This document shows positions 21,000-25,863 of a stretch of DNA of 25,863 nucleotides, in pieces (position 1 is the stretch's first letter; each line of letters starts with the position of its first letter). A model generated the notes under the pieces. The model did not search any database, was not told where the DNA came from, and was given only the letters and a program-made list of their open reading frames with translations. Origin of the DNA: JAYZQT01 sp964412235 (GTDB lineage: Bacteria > Pseudomonadota > Alphaproteobacteria > MPNO01 > UBA830); contig CAYPNT010000035.1 in NCBI GenBank assembly GCA_964412235.1, positions 1 to 25,863 on the forward strand, read 5' to 3'. The translations under genes were made by a program, and so were the position numbers.

Positions 21000-22481
21000 T
21001 TGGCCTTAAGAAGCGGATCGGAATTACTCCAAACATTGCGTTGCGATGAACGCAGGGTCTGGATCGACGGCGAACGGGTAACTGATGTAACGTCTGATCC
21101 TCGCTTTGCGGGTGCAGCGCGTACACTGGCGGAACTGTACGACATCGCGGACCACGGAGATCTCTCATACCCGTCGCCGCTTACTGGGGACCCGGTTCGT
21201 TTGTCCTGGCTGGAACCTAAGTCAAAAGAGGATTTATGCGCCCGACGAAATATGTTTAAACGCTGGGCAGATCATACCGGGGGTATGTTCGTCCGAAGCC
21301 CAGATTTTCTTGCAGTAATGGCCTCTTCCTTTGCGAGTGCCGAATCTGTTCTTGGGACAGATTATGGAGCAAACGCGCGTCGATGCTATGAGGTTGCTCG
21401 AGAGGCCGACCTTGCTATGAGCCACACATTAATTAACCCTCAGGTAGACCGCTCAAAACCAGTGGATCAACAAGACCACGATATTGCCGCAAAAATAGTT
21501 CGGGAAACTGACGAAGGTATGGTTTTATCAGGGGCCAGGATGCTGGCAACACTGTCTCCCTTTTGTGACGAACTTCTTGTAATGCCGGCCCCCTCGTATC
21601 CGTTACCAGATACCGACGAGGGTCGTGCATACGCCTTCGCCTGCTATGTCCCGGTGGCCACTCCAGGTTTGCGATTAATCTGTCGCCCGGCCCTTGCTCC
21701 TACGGGCTCAGGGTCTCCGATGGATTGGCCGTTAGCGTCGCGATTTGATGAGATGGACGCAATTGTCGTTTTCGATGAAGTCCTGGTTCCCTGGGAAAGG
21801 GTTTTTATCTTTCGCAACATAGATGCGGCAAATGCAATATATCGAAAAAGCCTAGGGGTCGTTCACATGGCCCACCAATTTGTGACAAAAGACCTGGCTA
21901 AAGCAGAATTCATGATGGGCATAGCCTTTTCGTTAGCCAGGGCAGCAAAAGTAGACGAATTTTTACACATCCAGGGGATGCTTACGGAATTGATTAATAT
22001 CACTGAAACGGTTCGTTCTTGTGTAATTGCTTCGGAAGCGGGAGCTACCAACACAACATTCGGAACCGTTATACCGGATCGCTGGCCTTTAGAGGCTATG
22101 CGTTTTAATTTCCCTGACATGTTTAAAAGGGCTTGCGACATCATCCAAACGATTGGAGCAGGAGGATTAATGATGGTCCCCTCAGCAGCAGAACTAAACG
22201 GAGAATTAAAGGAGGATGTAAATCGTTATGCTCAGGCAGCTAATACAAATTCTAATGCGCGAATAAATCTGTACCGGCTCGCTGTTGATGCGTCGACTAG
22301 CGGTTTTTCTGGAAGACAGCAATTATACGAACGTTATTTCGCTGGAGATCCCGTTCGAGCGGCAGCCATGATCTACAATTCGTATGAAACAGGTTTGCAT
22401 CGAGATCGTATAGAGGACTTCCTGGAGACAACCCAAAAAGTCACACAAAAAATTAGCCGGGTCGGGGATTCAAATGCTTAG
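21000..22481 (+). CDS. HpaB-like flavin-dependent 4-hydroxyphenylacetate 3-hydroxylase family monooxygenase
   Basis: A 493-aa oxygenase component of two-component flavin monooxygenases (HpaB/PvcC family), which use FADH2 and O2 to hydroxylate phenols. Family blocks are RRNMFKRWADHTGGMFVRSPDF (82-103, an acyl-CoA-dehydrogenase-like fold), MSHTLINPQVDRS (140-152) with His142, DEVLVPWERVFIF for the middle domain, and a C-terminal helical region ending IYNSYETGLHRDRIEDFLE. Arg99 and His142 match residues that contact substrate in characterised HpaB, but the usual Tyr of RxPDY is Phe103. It starts with TTG, supported by AAAAGGAG 5 nt before it. No HpaC-type reductase is nearby. It overlaps the next gene by 8 nt, so the two are co-translated. 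The substrate is probably a phenolic or heteroaromatic compound. Confidence 0.85.
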   Translation: MALRSGSELLQTLRCDERRVWIDGERVTDVTSDPRFAGAARTLAELYDIADHGDLSYPSPLTGDPVRLSWLEPKSKEDLCARRNMFKRWADHTGGMFVRSPDFLAVMASSFASAESVLGTDYGANARRCYEVAREADLAMSHTLINPQVDRSKPVDQQDHDIAAKIVRETDEGMVLSGARMLATLSPFCDELLVMPAPSYPLPDTDEGRAYAFACYVPVATPGLRLICRPALAPTGSGSPMDWPLASRFDEMDAIVVFDEVLVPWERVFIFRNIDAANAIYRKSLGVVHMAHQFVTKDLAKAEFMMGIAFSLARAAKVDEFLHIQGMLTELINITETVRSCVIASEAGATNTTFGTVIPDRWPLEAMRFNFPDMFKRACDIIQTIGAGGLMMVPSAAELNGELKEDVNRYAQAANTNSNARINLYRLAVDASTSGFSGRQQLYERYFAGDPVRAAAMIYNSYETGLHRDRIEDFLETTQKVTQKISRVGDSNA

Positions 22482-23544
22482 CACAAACACGGTTCGTTTT
22501 CCTGCTGCGGTTCTTAAAACATTTATTAGTGCTGCTCTGAACAGTTTGGGCATACCAGAAAATGATGCCAATGATTGTGCCCGCTTGATGGTTGCTTCTG
22601 ACAGATCGGGATTTCACACACACGGCATCTTCCGCTTGGCTCAATACGTGAAACGAATCAAAGCCGGCGGCATAAATGTTAAACCCAATATTACGATTGT
22701 GAACGAAGCGCCTGCCACAGCCTTAGTAGACGGCGATAACGGTATGGGGCACCTAGTTGCAGAATTCTCCATGAACGTGGCTACCCAAAAAGCCGGTGAA
22801 ACCGGCTGCGCATGGGTTGGAGTACGACACTCTAACCACGCGGGAGCAGCGGCAACGTATGTCGCGATGGCTGCGGATAGAAAAATGATAGCACTCTACG
22901 GAACTAATGGCAGCGCAAACCACATGGCTCCATGGGGTAGCGCGGACCTTTTACTTGGCACTAACCCATTAGCGGCCGCGATTCCAACCAACGACAGTGC
23001 ACCGATATTAATGGATATCGCCACATCGGTGACATCTTTTGGCAAAATTCGTACGGCAGCGCAGCGCGGGGAAGACCTCCCACCTGATTGGATGTTTGGG
23101 CGCGACGGGCAGCCAATAATAGATTCCTCTCAATTTAAGGAAGGCATACTAAATCCAATTGGCGGACATAAAGGATACGCCTTATCGCTGATAATCGGAC
23201 TACTTGCGGCCACCTTGTCGGGAGCCGAAATGGGTGTAGATGTTGAGAATATGGGCGATGAGGAATACCAGAAAACCCCAGTAAATAATGGACACTTCAT
23301 GGTCGTTGTCGATCCCTCGCGATTTGGCGCTCGTTCGGACTTCGGCAACCGGGTCGAAGAGGTCGCAAAAACAATGAGAGCAGCAACCCCAATGCCGGGG
23401 GTAGAAAATGTTCGCGTACCGGGCGATGGTAGAGCCCAAAGCATAACTGAATCAGAAAAACATGGGATACCCGTGCATGAAGCACTATTATCTGACCTCA
23501 ACAAACTGGCGGACGAGCTAAACATCAAAAATCTCACAAAATAA
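22474..23544 (+). CDS. Ldh-family (malate/L-lactate/ureidoglycolate type) NAD(P)-dependent dehydrogenase
   Basis: A 356-aa oxidoreductase of the Ldh_2 family (AllD, YlbC, ComC and relatives), which reversibly oxidises 2-hydroxy acids to 2-oxo acids with NAD(P). The N-terminal helix has DRSGFHTHGIFRLAQYVKRI (43-62), the family's D-x3-H-x-S/T-H-G motif. The catalytic histidine region is VRHSNHAGAAATYV (117-130), followed by the coenzyme segment GTNGSANHMAPWGSADLLLG and MDIATSVTSFGKIRTAAQRG. All landmarks are intact and the length is normal. The ATG overlaps the HpaB-like stop codon by 8 nt, and an amidohydrolase gene follows after 18 bp. It is likely to process a hydroxy acid made in the same pathway. 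AllD-type activity is unlikely without other allantoin genes. Confidence 0.87.
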   Translation: MLSTNTVRFPAAVLKTFISAALNSLGIPENDANDCARLMVASDRSGFHTHGIFRLAQYVKRIKAGGINVKPNITIVNEAPATALVDGDNGMGHLVAEFSMNVATQKAGETGCAWVGVRHSNHAGAAATYVAMAADRKMIALYGTNGSANHMAPWGSADLLLGTNPLAAAIPTNDSAPILMDIATSVTSFGKIRTAAQRGEDLPPDWMFGRDGQPIIDSSQFKEGILNPIGGHKGYALSLIIGLLAATLSGAEMGVDVENMGDEEYQKTPVNNGHFMVVVDPSRFGARSDFGNRVEEVAKTMRAATPMPGVENVRVPGDGRAQSITESEKHGIPVHEALLSDLNKLADELNIKNLTK

Positions 23545-23562
23545 TATTAGAAGGAATAAGTC

Positions 23563-24624
23563 ATGGTCGGCGCACAGCCGTACGTGTACACGTCCGCACG
23601 TCCCCAACCTGAACACAAAATCAAAAAACCTGATTGTTTTACCGTTGACATCCACTGCCACGTACACGTCCCAGAGGCAGCGGAAATTGCAGAGGCTCAT
23701 TTCACACCAGATATAGAACCAAGTATCCTATTTGCCAGTGAATTGACCCGACAAATTAACATGCAACAGAATGTCGAGCGAATGCCTCATCTTACCACAA
23801 TTGATCATCGCCTTATCGATATGGATAAGATGGGGATTGATTTGCAGACGATAATCCCCCCCCCGTTCCAGGCATATTATTGGCTTACTCCCGAAATCGG
23901 ATTAAGCGTTTCGGAGATTGTAAATAACGGGCTTGCCGAAATTGTTGATAAAATGCCGGACCGTTTCACTGCGTTCGGTAATATTCCCCTTCAAGACGTT
24001 GATATGGCCGTCGCCGAGCTAGAGCGCGGATGCAAAACGCTGGGCCTTAAAGGTTTTCAGATCCTAACAAACGTCAATGGATCGGAAATTTCAGACAAAC
24101 GGCTCGATCCATTTTGGGCGAAGGCGCAAGAGCTCGACACACTCATTTTCATCCATCCAAACGGTTTCACCTCAGCTGAACGGTTTAAAGATCATTATTT
24201 TAATAATGTAATTGGCAATCCCCTTGAAACAACGATTGCCGTGCACCGGTTGATATTTGACGGAATTTTAGAGCAATACCCTAAACTTCGAATCCTGCTA
24301 GCGCACGGCGGCGGCTACCTTCCAGCATATGCCGGCCGTATTGATCATGTTTGGGGAGCGCGGGAAGACGGACGGGGTAACCTCAAAAACCCCCCAACCA
24401 CCTATCTCAAAAGCTTATGGTTAGATACCGTAGTATTTACCCCGCACCAATTAAAGTATTTGATTGAGCAGTATGGTACTTCAAAAATCGTAATGGGTAC
24501 CGATTACCCATATGACATGGGGGACTACAACCCGATAGAATTGGTTGATAGCGTAGAAACCCTAGACAAAAGGGAAAAAACAGCGATTTGGGGTGGAAAT
24601 GCCAAAGGCTTATTAAATCTTTGA
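23563..24624 (+). CDS. ACMSD-like amidohydrolase-family decarboxylase/hydrolase
   Basis: A 353-aa TIM-barrel metalloenzyme of the amidohydrolase_2 family (PF04909), which includes ACMSD and the gamma-resorcylate and 4-oxalomesaconate enzymes. Metal ligands are all present: His31-x-His33 in DIHCHVHV, His198 in LIFIHPNG, His248 in LLAHGGGYLP and Asp314 in MGTDYPYDMG. Family members decarboxylate or hydrate aromatic and ring-cleavage carboxylic acids without a redox cofactor. The strong AGAAGGAA 8 nt before the ATG supports this start. It is the last gene of a three-gene operon with the HpaB-like oxygenase and the Ldh-family dehydrogenase and is followed by a bidirectional terminator. Decarboxylation of a hydroxy-aromatic acid, or hydration of an unsaturated one, fits the context best. 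Confidence 0.87.
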   Translation: MVGAQPYVYTSARPQPEHKIKKPDCFTVDIHCHVHVPEAAEIAEAHFTPDIEPSILFASELTRQINMQQNVERMPHLTTIDHRLIDMDKMGIDLQTIIPPPFQAYYWLTPEIGLSVSEIVNNGLAEIVDKMPDRFTAFGNIPLQDVDMAVAELERGCKTLGLKGFQILTNVNGSEISDKRLDPFWAKAQELDTLIFIHPNGFTSAERFKDHYFNNVIGNPLETTIAVHRLIFDGILEQYPKLRILLAHGGGYLPAYAGRIDHVWGAREDGRGNLKNPPTTYLKSLWLDTVVFTPHQLKYLIEQYGTSKIVMGTDYPYDMGDYNPIELVDSVETLDKREKTAIWGGNAKGLLNL

Positions 24625-24700
24625 TGTCACGCAAAAAATCAAAGAGTAACAAAACAGCCGCTTTAGAAAATTCGTCGTATATTTCCGGCACAGTGTTCTT

Positions 24701-24749
24701 AAAAACAATAAAACCCCGAAAGTGATAAACATTGGGGGATATTGTTTTT
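24701..24749. terminator. Strong bidirectional hairpin terminator
   Basis: AAAAACAATA (24701-24710) pairs perfectly with TATTGTTTTT (24740-24749); inside it CCCC (24714-24717) can pair with GGGG (24735-24738). The T-rich 3' arm and the A-rich 5' arm provide U-tracts for both directions. It lies between the convergent amidohydrolase (+) and CoxL-like (-) genes. Confidence 0.7.
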
Positions 24750-24795
24750 GAAAAATGGTCAAAATCAGTCTGCAACGATCTAAAGTGATACTAGT

Positions 24796-25863
24796 TTATC
24801 TAGCGGAGTTAACGAGCTCAACAATTCGCGAAGGAGTGACGGGGTAATCGGTCAATTTTACACCAAACGGCTCCAACGCATTCTCCACAGCTGATACAAT
24901 TGCACCAGCGGCTGGAACTGTCCCAGTTTCACCAACACCCTTTACTCCTAACGGGTTCAAAGGTGTCGGGGAGCACTCGTAAAACAGGTCAAAATTAATC
25001 AGTTCCGTAGCCGTGGGCATCGTATATTCGCCAAAATTAGTGGTAATTGGTTGACCATGCTCGTCATAGCCCATCCATTCATACAACGCATTTCCTATAC
25101 CGTGGACGACACCACCCGCGATCTGGCCATCAACCATCATTGGGTTAATAAGTGTTCCACAGTCACTTACGACCACGTACTTTAAAAATGTTACCAGACC
25201 GGTACCTATATCAACCTCCACCTCCACAACTTGCACGCCGTTACTGTAGGTTAATGCCTCGGGTGTAAAATGCGCGGCCGCCTCGAGCCCTGGTTCAATG
25301 CCTTTTGCCATGGAATATCCCGGCGCCCCGCCGCATGCTTCCGCAACTTCGCGAATAGTTACAGACAGATCGGAGCCCCTTACCCGCGCGGCTGCATCGA
25401 CAATCTCTATATCCTCCTCAGCCGTTTCAAGAAGGTGCGCGGCCATTTTTACAATTTTACTACGAACCTCCTCGGCTGCATGATGGACTGATGACCCGGC
25501 CGTGACCGTCTGCCGGCTCGCAAATCCCCCGTGACCAAGAGCGATGGTGCTCGTATCTCCGGAAACCACTTCTATATCCTCAGTTGGTATTCCCAGTTGC
25601 GCTGATGTGACCTGCGCTAACATTGTTTTTAAGCCCTGTCCCATCGCAAGCGCGCCAGTGAACACCCGCACTTTCCCAGACCGTTCAATCCGAACCGATC
25701 CCGATTCAAAAGGACCGCGCCCGGTTCCCTTTAAGCTATTGGCCAGGCCAATACCAAGGAAACGTCCCTCCTTTCGAGCCGGCATCTGACGGACTGGAAA
25801 TTATTCATAATTTATGTGAGGAAGCGCTATCTTTTGGCATTTTGGAAAATCACCGATGTCCGC
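24796..25863 (-). pseudogene. CoxL/XdhB-type molybdopterin-binding hydroxylase large subunit, C-terminal half, with in-frame TAA
   Basis: The stretch from 25785 encodes 329 aa of the C-terminal half of a xanthine-dehydrogenase/CO-dehydrogenase-type large subunit, which hydroxylates heteroaromatics, purines or aldehydes at a molybdenum cofactor. MARK-like EGRFLGIGLAN, VFTGALAMGQGLKTM (41-55), GHGGFASRQTV (84-94) and VKGVGETGTVPAAGA (281-295) with the catalytic Glu286 are intact. Upstream the same frame continues to the window edge (ADIGDFPKCQKIALPHINYE) but is cut by a TAA at 25801-25803, just before FPVRQMPARKEGR. The ATG at 25785 has no ribosome binding site and lies mid-domain. So this is most simply a nonsense-mutated pseudogene or a sequencing error. 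The N-terminal half and the small (FeS) and medium (FAD) subunits would lie outside the window. Confidence 0.8.

Noticed and set aside
1..25863. CRISPR arrays, insertion sequences, prophage
   Set aside because: No regularly spaced repeats, transposase or integrase motifs, or phage structural genes were seen.

Overview
The window looks like a chromosomal segment of a free-living alphaproteobacterium, probably a marine Rhodospirillales-like lineage. This is inferred from the small HIG1-type twin-membrane protein, the etfB-etfA-hbd block, a TPR-methyltransferase fusion of a kind I associate with that order, and GluQ-RS. GC looks moderate throughout. No transposase, integrase, phage gene or CRISPR array is visible.

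Left part (1-6.3 kb), mostly housekeeping: a serine esterase cut by the window edge and an AlkA-like DNA glycosylase on the minus strand; glutamyl-Q tRNA(Asp) synthetase; a DUF4743/Nudix hydrolase diverging from a 64-aa HIG1 protein; then etfB-etfA (overlapping by 4 nt) and a 3-hydroxyacyl-CoA dehydrogenase, closed by a clear hairpin terminator.

Middle (6.3-12.0 kb): two tandem paralogous luciferase-like (LLM) flavin monooxygenases on the minus strand. Diverging from them is a compact operon of a RibA-like GTP cyclohydrolase II homologue (URC1), a DUF1688 protein (URC4/Urg3) and uracil phosphoribosyltransferase. This trio is the signature of the URC route of uracil catabolism, first genetically defined in the yeast Lachancea kluyveri.

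Right-centre (12.1-18.9 kb): an accessory catabolic neighbourhood with an AtaL/DUF1857 START-like protein, two metal-binding VOC proteins, a double-domain NIPSNAP protein, a PrpF/GalD-type isomerase divergent from a TcuA-like FAD dehydrogenase, and an acyl-CoA synthetase with a candidate leaderless promoter. Together they suggest breakdown of an aromatic or unsaturated polycarboxylic acid. The substrate cannot be read from the sequence.

Right end (19.2-25.9 kb): a TPR-methyltransferase gene broken by a one-base shift at an A7 run and apparently missing its 5' end next to tRNA-Leu(TAA). It is followed by an HpaB-like monooxygenase / Ldh-family dehydrogenase / ACMSD-like amidohydrolase operon, a strong bidirectional terminator, and the C-terminal half of a CoxL-type molybdenum hydroxylase large subunit interrupted by an in-frame TAA. 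The two broken genes suggest a locus in flux. ETF and the CoA enzymes on the left could take electrons and acyl-CoA products from the catabolic genes, but that link is inference.
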